From assembly GCA_021772705.1 (NCBI GenBank), contig JAJFLN010000040.1:1-7998 (forward strand): a DNA stretch of 7,998 nucleotides, given 5' to 3'. Position 1 is the first letter of the stretch. Each line of letters opens with the position of its first letter. The notes below the pieces were generated by a model. That model saw nothing but the letters and a program-made list of their open reading frames with translations, had not been told where the DNA came from and did not search any database. A program made the translations under genes and the position numbers. The DNA comes from Candidatus Cloacimonadota bacterium. Lineage in GTDB: Bacteria; Muiribacteriota; UBA6191; JACPRK01. Shown piece by piece: positions 1 to 6,943 of the stretch.

Positions 1-2
1 AG

Positions 3-101
3 CCTCAGCTGAAACTGGTCGTGGGTCCCCGTGTTTCCCCAATCGGGCTGGGTATCTCCCCGCCCGTTGGGCCCGCGCCATCTGTCGAGGGCCGGGCGTA
101 A
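3..101 (+). CDS. Possible C-terminal fragment of an upstream gene (partial)
   Basis: This reading frame is open from the left edge of the window for 32 codons and ends at a TAA at 99-101. About two thirds of its third codon positions are G or C, as in the genes of this window. The fragment ends in a Gly/Pro/Val-rich tail (…VEGRA) with no recognisable domain, so no function can be given. It would face the convergent membrane-protein gene that ends at 170, a normal arrangement. A second plus-strand frame is also open here, but it continues as the long antisense shadow of the exporter gene. The call rests only on frame openness and composition and may be wrong; the missing left flank would settle it. 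Confidence 0.25.
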   Translation, partial: PQLKLVVGPRVSPIGLGISPPVGPAPSVEGRA

Positions 102-169
102 TGCTCGCAGCGCCCCTCGCCGGGCTCGGGCCGAACGGGGAAGGGCATGCGAACGTTTCAGACGGACCA

Positions 170-1306
170 CTAGTCCGGCTGGGCATGGAGTTCGATGACG
201 AAACGTGCGGACTGGGCCTGGATCTGTTCCAGATCGGTCATGAGCAAGGCCAGCTCCGCCAGGAGCGTCACCTCCGGGACGGGCATGCCGAAGAAGGGGA
301 GCTTTCTCTCCACCAGTGGCGTCTCGAGCCCCTCCAGGCTGGGCTTCAGGCTACCGAAGCTCGTCACGGCGTGGCGGGCCATGCTGACAGCCTCCGTGAG
401 CTGTTCGATCGCCGGTCCTGGAATGCGACCGTCCTCCTCCTCCAGAATATCCATCAGGGCCCCGATGACGCCGAAGAGGTGCCAGCAGGCGCTCTCCAGG
501 AGTCCGGCCAGGAACTCGATTCTGGGCACCAGGGGCTCTTCCAGGTTTCCTGGAGCTCTCCGGAACCGGGTCTCGCGACGCAGATCCAGGCTCTCCTCGT
601 AGAGCAGGGAAACGAGACGAGCCAGGGACTTCAGGCCGTCGGCATGAGACTTCATCAGGTTCGCATCCCCCTGCTCGGCAGCTTGCTTGACCTGATTGAG
701 GCTGGCTTCGAGTCGCTCCAGGGCATGCCGAAGCCGGTAGTAATACATCCGGCGATACCGGAATTTGCTGAAGAGGAAGTTGATGGCCGTGGCGACAGCA
801 ACGCCCACCATGACGGCCTGGATTCGAATGATCGCCGTCTCCGTAAGAGTGCCCATGGGCAGCAGGTGGGTGTAGAGCAGAGTGAAGAGGACCAGAGGGG
901 AATGGACCTCCCAGTGCAGCTTGAGGCAGAGGTAGGCCCCGAGCATCACGGAGAAGGCCAGGGCCACATCGTGACCGCCCAGGATGGCTGTGAAAGCCAA
1001 GGAGATCGCCGTCCCCGCCAGGGCTGCCGAGACCTGGGACAGACTGACACTCAGGCCTGTGAAGAAGGTCCCTCGAATGCAGAGCAGGGCAGTAAAGGCC
1101 GGAGACAGCAGGTCGGTGATGCCGAGCCACCTGGAGATGACCAGAGAGAGCCAGACAGCGAGACCGAGCTTGATCAGCCAGTATCGAAGAGCGATGAATG
1201 TTCGTTCGAAGAAGACCAATTCAAATTGGGGGAAGTCGGGTTGCCCGGAATGATGACATGATGCGCCGGAGTGTACAGCAGGATCGAGCCTGGAGTTCCC
1301 GGCCAT
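170..1306 (-). CDS. Aromatic acid exporter (ArAE/FUSC-type) family membrane protein
   Basis: This is a predicted inner-membrane protein of the aromatic acid exporter/fusaric-acid-resistance-like superfamily. Some members export aromatic carboxylic acids, but the substrate here is unknown. The N-terminal half has about six hydrophobic segments, near residues 41-61, 65-78, 84-108, 112-131, 136-150 and 158-180. A basic and Tyr-rich stretch follows (KFRYRRMYYYRLRHALERLE, 181-200), then a soluble, largely helical C-terminal region of about 180 residues with many Leu, Glu and Arg. Order and length fit the family. The ATG at 1306 is the only ATG upstream of the first membrane segment, but it lies inside the divergent mobA and has no good ribosome binding site. 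A TTG at 1219 would give a shorter N-terminus (349 residues) and remove the overlap. Family is fairly sure; start and substrate are not. Confidence 0.8.
   Translation of the reverse strand: MAGNSRLDPAVHSGASCHHSGQPDFPQFELVFFERTFIALRYWLIKLGLAVWLSLVISRWLGITDLLSPAFTALLCIRGTFFTGLSVSLSQVSAALAGTAISLAFTAILGGHDVALAFSVMLGAYLCLKLHWEVHSPLVLFTLLYTHLLPMGTLTETAIIRIQAVMVGVAVATAINFLFSKFRYRRMYYYRLRHALERLEASLNQVKQAAEQGDANLMKSHADGLKSLARLVSLLYEESLDLRRETRFRRAPGNLEEPLVPRIEFLAGLLESACWHLFGVIGALMDILEEEDGRIPGPAIEQLTEAVSMARHAVTSFGSLKPSLEGLETPLVERKLPFFGMPVPEVTLLAELALLMTDLEQIQAQSARFVIELHAQPD
1216..1229. promoter_or_regulatory. AT-rich inverted repeat between divergent genes (possible operator)
   Basis: This is a perfect 6-bp inverted repeat, CCAATT-CA-AATTGG, in a locally AT-rich patch (about 1190-1230) of otherwise GC-rich DNA. 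It lies 28 bp before the chosen mobA start. It also overlaps the alternative TTG start of the divergent exporter at 1219. Its position would suit a regulator binding between two divergent genes. Repeats with arms this short are expected by chance several times in 8 kb, so only the location and base composition support it. Confidence 0.2.
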
Positions 1307-1914
1307 TCTCGGCGGCGATCCTCGCCGGGGGCCGCAGCAGCCGATTCGGCACCAACAAGGCCCTGTCCCTCTTCGACGGCAGGCCGCTGCTGACCTGGCC
1401 CGTGGAGACTCTACGGCCCGCCACGGACGACCTGTTCCTAGTGGCCAACGATCCGGACCCCTACGCAGCCTTCGGACTGCCGATCCACGCCGACGCCCGG
1501 CCCGGGATGGGCGCCCTGTCGGGCCTTCACTCCGCTCTGACCCACAGCCGGCACGACCGGATCCTGGTGGTGGGCTGTGACATGCCCTGGGTCGATAGAG
1601 GACTCTTCGAACTGCTCCTCGACGCCATCGAAGGCCACGATGCCGCCGTCCCGATCAGTGACTCCGGGATCGAGCCCCTTCACGCCGTCTATCATCGAGG
1701 GGCCCTGGCAGCCATGGAGCGGGCTCTCGATGCCGGCTCTCCCGCCCTGAAGGGCCTTCTGAAGGACCTGAACTGCCGGCAGGTTGCACCTGAGGAGTGG
1801 CGCTCTGCCGCCACGGGCCCAAACCCCTTCGCCAATATCAACACGCAACAGGAACGGGACTGTCTGCTGGATCGGATGAAGCGGGACTCCGACCCTGGCG
1901 ACGGGACGATGTAA
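1258..1914 (+). CDS. mobA: Molybdenum cofactor guanylyltransferase (MobA-like)
   Basis: MobA transfers GMP from GTP to Mo-molybdopterin, making the guanine dinucleotide cofactor used by DMSO-reductase-family enzymes in the cytoplasm. From the ATG at 1258 the protein is 218 residues, close to the usual 190-220. The signature nucleotide-binding loop LAGGRSSRFGTNKAL is at residues 22-36, with the expected Lys at 34. A GMGALSGLHSAL segment follows at about 84-95. The metal/nucleotide motif GCDMPWV is at 106-112. The C-terminal FANINT motif is at 191-196. A GGAA at 1247-1250 is 7 bases from the start; the ATG at 1261 is also possible. A further in-frame ATG at 1198 would add 20 residues the family does not need. 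The nuclease gene starts 12 bp downstream. A related nucleotidyltransferase of the MobA-like group (for example an MCT enzyme) is less likely given the FANINT ending. Confidence 0.87.
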   Translation: MMRRSVQQDRAWSSRPFSAAILAGGRSSRFGTNKALSLFDGRPLLTWPVETLRPATDDLFLVANDPDPYAAFGLPIHADARPGMGALSGLHSALTHSRHDRILVVGCDMPWVDRGLFELLLDAIEGHDAAVPISDSGIEPLHAVYHRGALAAMERALDAGSPALKGLLKDLNCRQVAPEEWRSAATGPNPFANINTQQERDCLLDRMKRDSDPGDGTM

Positions 1915-1926
1915 GATGCGTTCCTG

Positions 1927-3123
1927 GTGATCCGATTTCTCCATACCGCCGATTTCCAGCTCGGAATGCGGACCGAGTATCTGGATCGGAACAAGGCCAC
2001 CCGGTTCAGGGCCGCCCGCCTCCAGGCGGTGGGAAACCTGATGGATCTGGCCATCTCCCGGGAAGCCGATCTGGTCCTCTGCGCCGGGGATCTGTTCGAG
2101 CACAACGGAGTGGACAGGAAGCTCGTGTCTGACTTCCTCTCGACCCTGGGCAGCAGGCCTGGGATGCCGGTCTACCTGCTGCCGGGAAACCACGATCCCC
2201 TGTCAGCGGACAGCGTCTATCGCAGCGATGTCTTCCAGAAACAGCCTCCCTCCAACGTGACCCTCCTTTCCCGGCGGGAGCCGCTGAAGCTCGAGTCGGG
2301 AAAGGGAACTCTCTATCCCTGTCCCTGTTTTCAGGCAGACTCCTACGACGATCCGACTGACTGGATCGAAGCCAGGGAAGACAGCGATGGCATCCGGATC
2401 GGCGTGGCCCATGGCAACTGGAGCCTGGTCATCGGAGACACTCGGTCCGATCATCCGATCCCCACCGCTGCAGCCACCTCACGGCAGCTGGACTACCTGG
2501 CCCTGGGACACTGGCACTCCACCTTCCCGGACCCGTCGGCTCCCGCGTCCCGGGAGGGCCGGACCTTCTACAGCGGAACCCCGGAGCCGACCCGATTCGG
2601 GGAGCGGGACTCCGGCAACGTGCTCCTGGTCGAGATCGAAGACCCAGGCGCCCGCCCCTCCGTGGAGACCATCCGGGTCGCCCGCCTCCGCCACCAGGAG
2701 GAGACCATTGAGAGCCCGTCGCAACAGACGCTGCAAGAACTCCAGGCCCGATTGCAGAAAGTGGAATCGCCGGAGGACGTCCTCCTCCGGGTCCGGCTCA
2801 CAGGCCTGACCGCCCTGGACTCCCTGGGGCCGCTGAAGGATCTGCAACTCTGGCTGGAGGACGAGAGTTCCTTCTTCCACGCCGTGCTGGATCGGACGAA
2901 ACTGCTCCCCAAGCCTTCCGATGAAGAGCTGGATCAGCTGGCCCCGGGAGGGTTTCTCAGGGCCACGCTGGATCGCTTGCGGCGGATCGCGGCAGGAGAC
3001 ACGGCGGAGCTTCCACCGGGATGGACCGAGAGCTGGCGAGACCAGGAACCGGATCCTGCCGCAGCTGCCCGCAGGGCCCTGGAGCGGTTTTACCTCAGGC
3101 TTCACGCCGGGAAGGAAGGCTGA
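1927..3123 (+). CDS. SbcD/Mre11-like (YhaO-type) metallophosphoesterase DNA repair nuclease
   Basis: This is probably the nuclease subunit of a Mre11-Rad50-like complex that trims DNA ends and hairpins, a metal-dependent enzyme of the calcineurin-like phosphoesterase fold. The five motifs are visible: HTADFQLG (6-13), AGDLFE (53-58), PGNHDP (86-91), AHG (161-163) and GHWH (194-197). YSGTPEP follows at 215-221, as is typical for SbcD/Mre11. Motif I has Gln at position 11 where many SbcD/Mre11 proteins have the metal-binding His. From memory, a TADxQ form occurs in part of the YhaO-like group. The C-terminal part (about 250-398) is a Leu-, Glu- and Arg-rich region likely to contact the ATPase. 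The GTG start is forced: an ATG at 1916 meets a stop after four codons. The gene lies 12 bp after mobA and 9 bp before its ATPase partner. Family is sure; exact subfamily is inferred. Confidence 0.88.
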   Translation: MIRFLHTADFQLGMRTEYLDRNKATRFRAARLQAVGNLMDLAISREADLVLCAGDLFEHNGVDRKLVSDFLSTLGSRPGMPVYLLPGNHDPLSADSVYRSDVFQKQPPSNVTLLSRREPLKLESGKGTLYPCPCFQADSYDDPTDWIEAREDSDGIRIGVAHGNWSLVIGDTRSDHPIPTAAATSRQLDYLALGHWHSTFPDPSAPASREGRTFYSGTPEPTRFGERDSGNVLLVEIEDPGARPSVETIRVARLRHQEETIESPSQQTLQELQARLQKVESPEDVLLRVRLTGLTALDSLGPLKDLQLWLEDESSFFHAVLDRTKLLPKPSDEELDQLAPGGFLRATLDRLRRIAAGDTAELPPGWTESWRDQEPDPAAAARRALERFYLRLHAGKEG

Positions 3124-3132
3124 TCCACTCCC

Positions 3133-5838
3133 GTGTACCTGATCAGCCTCACCCTCAAGGATTTCCGTGGCATGCCCGATGTCACCCTCGAGTTCTGCCC
3201 GGGACTCAACATAGTCAGCGGACCCAACGAGGCGGGCAAGTCCAGTATCGCCGCGGCGATTCGAATGGCCCTGTTCCGTCCGAAGAGAGTCTCCCGGGGT
3301 GATCCGCTTCATCCCGATTCCCAGGTACCCTGGGGCACGTCCCTCTCGCCCCGGATCGAGCTGCAGCTGGCCACCTCCGACAGGAGACTCCGGATAGAAA
3401 GAGAGCTGCCCGACGGTCCCTCACGTCTCTTCCGCACCGAGGGCGGCACCGAGACGGCCATCGCCGACAAGCGCATCGAGAACCAGCTGCTCCAGGAGAT
3501 CGGCTGGGCAAACGAGACGGCCCTGCCCTCGGTTTTCTGGGTCGCCCAGGGTTCGGCGGGGGACCTCCTGGAGTCCTTCAAGCCCGAGAAGGACCTGATG
3601 GTCCGGCTGCAGCGATCCCTTCAGAATGCCCTGGGAGGCGGCGCCGCAGAGTTGGTCCAAGCCCTGCAAACGGAACACAAGGCCCTCTTCGACGGACGGA
3701 AGAAGGACCGGCAGTTCAAGGAGAAGGCTCCCGTGCCTCGGCTTCGAAGCCAGCGCCTCGAGGAGACGGAGAGGCTGCAGGGGGCGGAGGCAACCCTGGC
3801 GGACTTGGAGGAGCTGGATCGGGAACACCAGGAGGTGGTGGAACGCCGCCTCCGGCTAGAGGCCAACCTGTCGGACTCCCAGCGGAAACTCGACGAGGCC
3901 CGGCGCCGCCACGATGAGTGGCAGACCGGACGTGTCCGCCACCAGGAGCTGGAGCACGAGGCCGCCGTCCTCCAGACCCGGCTCGTCCAAGTTCGCAACC
4001 GGCACGGACAGGTTCAGTCTCTGGATGCCGAGATTCGAGACCTGGAAAACAAGCTCGAGAAGGCGGCGAAGGAACTGGAGGTTCTGGAAGAGGGCATCAG
4101 ACAGACAGAAGCGAATTGCCGGCACCTCGAGGAGAACCGGACCGCCGCTGCCCGTGAGTTGCTGGCTTGCAAGCGTGTTCAGGAACAGCTGAAAGCAGCC
4201 AGGGAACTGGCGGACTTACAGGAACAGTCCCGGGACCTCCAGCGACGGGTCCACGAGGGCCGGGCTCTGAGGACCACTCTGATGACACGGCAGGAGGAGC
4301 TCCGAACTCTCTCAGTGCCTGACTCTGAGGGGATGCAGAACCTGCAGCGCCTGGAGCAACGTCTGGAGTCGAGCAAGGAGGCTACCAGGGCCTCCCGGAT
4401 GACCCTCGGCTTTCGGCCAGCCCGGACGGTCAGCATCCGGACCACGCGGGATCTGGGACAGCCCATGGATCGGAACCTCAACGCCGAGGAGTTCGTCGAG
4501 TGGCACGCCAACCGGCAGATCCGGATGGAGATCGCTGATGTGGGAACCCTGGACATTCGATCCGCCGCGGAAGCGACCAGCGAGGCCGGAGACCTGGAGG
4601 AGCTGCAAGCGAGCATCGACCGGATACTGCAGAAGCACAAGGTCCCGTCGGTGGCGGCGCTCCAGGAACGGTCCGAGCGAACCCGTCAGCTGGAGGGTAT
4701 GGCCAAGGAGCTCGATGGCCGCCTGAAGGGCACCCTGGGCGGGGCCCTGTTGAGTGAGCTGGAGCGGGCTATCGAGCAGAACCATCGCAGGGAATCGGAC
4801 CTGCGGCACCGTCACGAGAGCCTGCCAGAGTTCAGTGACCAGGCCCTGACACAGAAGCTGTCGTCGGCCGAAGGAGACCTTCGAAACTGCGAACGACAGC
4901 TGGAGTCAACCGACGAGGAGCTTGGGAAGCTCCGGGAAGTCCTGGAGCAGCAGAGGACCGAACGAGCCAATCTGCAGGCACGCATCGATGAGAATCGCAG
5001 TGCCCTCGAGGGACGGCGGAAGGAACGGGACCGAGTTGCCGCCCAGGAAATTCCGGCTGAAATCTCGGCCCCGGAGTCCCGGAAGAAAGAGCCCGGGTCC
5101 CTGGAGCAGCAGATGCAGGAGGCCGAGGAAGCCTACCGGCAGGCCCGCTATGGAGCGGACCAGGCCCGCCCGAGCTCGGACATGCTCTCCGACGAGCAGC
5201 TCCAGCTGCTGAAAGAGGCGGCAGCCAGCGCTGGTACGGAGCTGGACAGCCTCCGATCCCGGCAGACCTACCTGGAGGCTACCCTGCAGGCCCGGTCCGA
5301 CGGTGCCTACAACAAGCTGGTGGAATCCCGGGAGGAGCTGTCCCGGCTGGAGTCCGAGGAGCGTCAGGCCCTCCTGGACGGTCAGGCAGTCGATCTGCTT
5401 TTCCAGATCCTTCAGCAAGAGAAGGAGCGGGCCACCCGGGACGTCTTCACCCCCGTGAAGGACCGAGTCGTTCCCTGGCTCGTTCGGCTGTCGGCAGGCC
5501 GCTACCCGGGACTGGAGTTGGATCGGGACATGCGCCCCTCGACTGTGGTCCCCGCCCTAGGTGGCGTGGATGAGGCCAGTATCCGGCAGCTCTCTTTCGG
5601 GACCCAGGAACAGCTGGCGTTGCTGGTCCGTCTTGCCCTGGTGGACCTGCTCTCCTCCGAGGAGCGGCAGTGCCTGCTGCTCGACGACAGTCTGGTCAAC
5701 ACCGACGGGACCCGCATGGCCGTGGCCCGGGAGATCCTCCAGGAAGTGAGCCGTACGAGCCAGCTTCTCGTCCTGACCTGTCATCCGGAAGACTATCAGT
5801 TCGAAGACGGCGACGTCCGGCAGATCACCCTCACCTGA
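3133..5838 (+). CDS. SbcC/Rad50-like (YhaN-type) ATPase, no zinc hook
   Basis: This 901-residue protein is the likely ATPase partner of the preceding nuclease. It opens and clamps DNA ends using ATP. The N-terminal lobe has a LKDFRG strand (8-13), Walker A GPNEAGKSS (30-38) and a Q-loop WVAQG (Q139). Charged coiled-coil sequence fills roughly 190-415 and 490-755. The C-terminal lobe has the signature RQLSFGTQEQLALL (818-831), Walker B CLLLDDSLVNTD (847-858) and a switch His in TCHPED (H884). The Asp-Asp at Walker B in place of Asp-Glu, and the LSxGTxEQ signature, fit the YhaN branch. No CxxC hook exists anywhere in the coil. Instead a non-coiled, beta-like stretch interrupts it at about 423-482. 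The GTG start puts the conserved first strand at the N-terminus. AAGGAAGG at 3112-3119 is a rather distant ribosome site (13 bases). The gene is in the same frame as its upstream neighbour. Confidence 0.9.
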   Translation: MYLISLTLKDFRGMPDVTLEFCPGLNIVSGPNEAGKSSIAAAIRMALFRPKRVSRGDPLHPDSQVPWGTSLSPRIELQLATSDRRLRIERELPDGPSRLFRTEGGTETAIADKRIENQLLQEIGWANETALPSVFWVAQGSAGDLLESFKPEKDLMVRLQRSLQNALGGGAAELVQALQTEHKALFDGRKKDRQFKEKAPVPRLRSQRLEETERLQGAEATLADLEELDREHQEVVERRLRLEANLSDSQRKLDEARRRHDEWQTGRVRHQELEHEAAVLQTRLVQVRNRHGQVQSLDAEIRDLENKLEKAAKELEVLEEGIRQTEANCRHLEENRTAAARELLACKRVQEQLKAARELADLQEQSRDLQRRVHEGRALRTTLMTRQEELRTLSVPDSEGMQNLQRLEQRLESSKEATRASRMTLGFRPARTVSIRTTRDLGQPMDRNLNAEEFVEWHANRQIRMEIADVGTLDIRSAAEATSEAGDLEELQASIDRILQKHKVPSVAALQERSERTRQLEGMAKELDGRLKGTLGGALLSELERAIEQNHRRESDLRHRHESLPEFSDQALTQKLSSAEGDLRNCERQLESTDEELGKLREVLEQQRTERANLQARIDENRSALEGRRKERDRVAAQEIPAEISAPESRKKEPGSLEQQMQEAEEAYRQARYGADQARPSSDMLSDEQLQLLKEAAASAGTELDSLRSRQTYLEATLQARSDGAYNKLVESREELSRLESEERQALLDGQAVDLLFQILQQEKERATRDVFTPVKDRVVPWLVRLSAGRYPGLELDRDMRPSTVVPALGGVDEASIRQLSFGTQEQLALLVRLALVDLLSSEERQCLLLDDSLVNTDGTRMAVAREILQEVSRTSQLLVLTCHPEDYQFEDGDVRQITLT

Positions 5839-5881
5839 GCAGCCCCTCCCTTTTCCGGAGCATGATCCGCGACCAAGAGAT

Positions 5882-5954
5882 CCGGTTGAAGACTCGGGCA
5901 GCTTCGACAGTCTGCGCGATCGATAGGACATCCCGCTCCTGACGCCGGTTGAAG
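5882..5954 (+). repeat. 10-bp direct repeat CCGGTTGAAG in the intergenic gap
   Basis: CCGGTTGAAG occurs at 5882-5891 and again at 5945-5954, 63 bases apart start to start (about six helical turns). The second copy contains the TTGAAG that I read as the -35 box of a promoter. This could be a pair of regulator sites or a duplicated promoter element. The first copy has no matching -10 box. A single repeated 10-mer in a gap of 178 bp is uncommon but could be chance. Confidence 0.3.
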
Positions 5955-5977
5955 CAGCCGATCCTTCATGATAGAAC
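5949..5977 (+). promoter_or_regulatory. Candidate sigma70-type promoter for the HAD-macro-PCD operon
   Basis: TTGAAG (5949-5954) resembles the -35 consensus at four of six positions. After a 17-bp spacer, TAGAAC (5972-5977) matches the -10 consensus at four of six positions. It is preceded by TGA, giving an extended -10 (TGn) at 5969-5971. Transcription would begin near 5984, leaving a leader of roughly 30 bases before the ATG at 6017. This is the only good promoter-like pair I see in the 178-bp gap, and it lies just upstream of a three-gene operon. No experimental start is known. Confidence 0.45.
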
Positions 5978-6016
5978 GGCTCCGCTCACCCCTGGATTGC
6001 AGTCATGGAGATCTGG

Positions 6017-6943
6017 ATGAATTCACCCCACTTGAAATCGGCCTTTCTCGCCGTAAGTCTCTTCCTGATAACGGTTCTCGCGATCGAGGCCGCCGACTCT
6101 GGGGCAGGCTTCGGGCACGCTCCTCCAACACCGCGTCAAAACTCCATCCTCAGCGGGGTGATGGCTGTCACGAAACAGCTGGTCCGGCAAGGTAGAAAGC
6201 CCGTGGTCGTTTTCGACCTGGATCACACGATCTACGAGGCCGGCTCTCGTCACAAGGCGATCATGCTCGAGTTCGCCCGGCAGAACCGGGTCCGTTACTC
6301 CAGGATGGAACAGAAGGTCTCCCGCTGGATTCCTGACGAGACGCCCTACGAGATCTCTGGGACTTTCGATAGCCTGGGCATCAAGGAGCCCTCAGAGCGG
6401 GAGAGAGCCAAGCGTTTCTGGGTCGATCGATTCTTCAGCAACGACTACGTCGCCCATGACAAACCGATCGCCGGCGCCCTGGCCTACGTCAACCGGATCA
6501 AGAAGGCCGGGGCAGTCATCGTCTATCTCACGAGCCGCACCGATGAGTTGATGCGGCCTGGCTCCATCGAGTCTCTTCGGACCTGGGGCTATCCAGCGCC
6601 GCCGGAACATGCCATTCTGATGATGAAGCCTCGAGCTTTCAAGAAGAGTGAGGACTATCGAAGAGGCGTGAATTTCAAGGGAACAGAGACGATCCGGCAA
6701 TCCATCGCTGCCCACGGCGAAGTGGTGGCCCTCTTTGACAACGAGCCGGACAACGTGAACAGCATGGCTAGAATCTTCCCCGATGCCTTGACGGTCTTCC
6801 TCGATACAAAGCACTCCACCAAGCCGATCGAGGTGGAGACAGGCATTCCATGGATTCAGAACTTCCGCTGGTCCTGGCTCGCCTCGCCCTCCAAGGGGCA
6901 GGCTGGCGGATCGGCTCAACGTCTTTCCAGGAGGTCCAGGTGA
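6017..6943 (+). CDS. HAD-superfamily hydrolase (phosphatase-like) with signal peptide
   Basis: This is a DxDxT hydrolase of the haloacid dehalogenase superfamily, most likely a phosphatase; the substrate is unknown. Numbered from the ATG at 6017 (308 residues), motif I is VVFDLDHT (64-71) with catalytic Asp67 and Asp69. Motif II is YLTSRTD (170-176) and the motif III Lys is probably Lys221. Motif IV is FDNEPDN (240-246) with Asp241 and Asp245. A GGAG at 6007-6010, six bases upstream, favours this start over the ATG at 6005. The N-terminus reads as a signal peptide: Lys7, a hydrophobic run at about 9-23, and small residues for cleavage near 25-27. The enzyme would therefore act outside the cytoplasm, as class B acid phosphatases and lipoprotein e(P4) do. 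There is no lipobox Cys. The last 20 residues are a basic Ser/Gly tail. Its stop overlaps the next start. Confidence 0.8.
   Translation: MNSPHLKSAFLAVSLFLITVLAIEAADSGAGFGHAPPTPRQNSILSGVMAVTKQLVRQGRKPVVVFDLDHTIYEAGSRHKAIMLEFARQNRVRYSRMEQKVSRWIPDETPYEISGTFDSLGIKEPSERERAKRFWVDRFFSNDYVAHDKPIAGALAYVNRIKKAGAVIVYLTSRTDELMRPGSIESLRTWGYPAPPEHAILMMKPRAFKKSEDYRRGVNFKGTETIRQSIAAHGEVVALFDNEPDNVNSMARIFPDALTVFLDTKHSTKPIEVETGIPWIQNFRWSWLASPSKGQAGGSAQRLSRRSR
6929..6934 (+). promoter_or_regulatory. Strong ribosome binding site that sets the macro-domain gene start
   Basis: AGGAGG lies five bases before the GTG at 6940, inside the 3' end of the HAD gene. It is a perfect Shine-Dalgarno core at good spacing and decides the start. 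The longer frame from an ATG at 6850 would add 30 residues that overlap the HAD gene and precede the first strand of the macro fold. Confidence 0.8.

Noticed and set aside
163..177. Small hairpin CGGAC-CACTA-GTCCG at the exporter stop codon as a terminator
   Set aside because: The stem has only five pairs, no T-tract follows in either direction, and it overlaps the stop codon. This is too weak to call.
101..1261. A 386-codon open frame on the plus strand opposite the exporter gene
   Set aside because: Its translation is rich in Gln, Glu, Gly and His with no domain, as expected of an antisense shadow in GC-rich DNA. The minus-strand frame has clear membrane segments and family features.
2479..3312. 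A 277-codon minus-strand open frame opposite the nuclease and ATPase genes
   Set aside because: It spans the boundary of two well-supported plus-strand genes and has no recognisable domain, so it is an antisense shadow.
4312..5418. Two long minus-strand open frames (4312-4815, 4906-5418) under the coiled-coil region
   Set aside because: They are Leu-, Gln- and Gly-rich translations opposite Glu/Arg/Leu-rich coil codons. That is a compositional effect, not evidence of genes.
5968..6195. Short open frame starting in the intergenic gap before the HAD gene
   Set aside because: It overlaps the HAD signal-peptide region in another frame, lacks a ribosome site and gives an Arg-rich sequence with no features.
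6850..6939. Longer N-terminus for the macro-domain protein from the ATG at 6850
   Set aside because: It would overlap the HAD gene by 94 bp, has no good ribosome site and adds residues outside the macro fold. The GTG at 6940 has a perfect AGGAGG.
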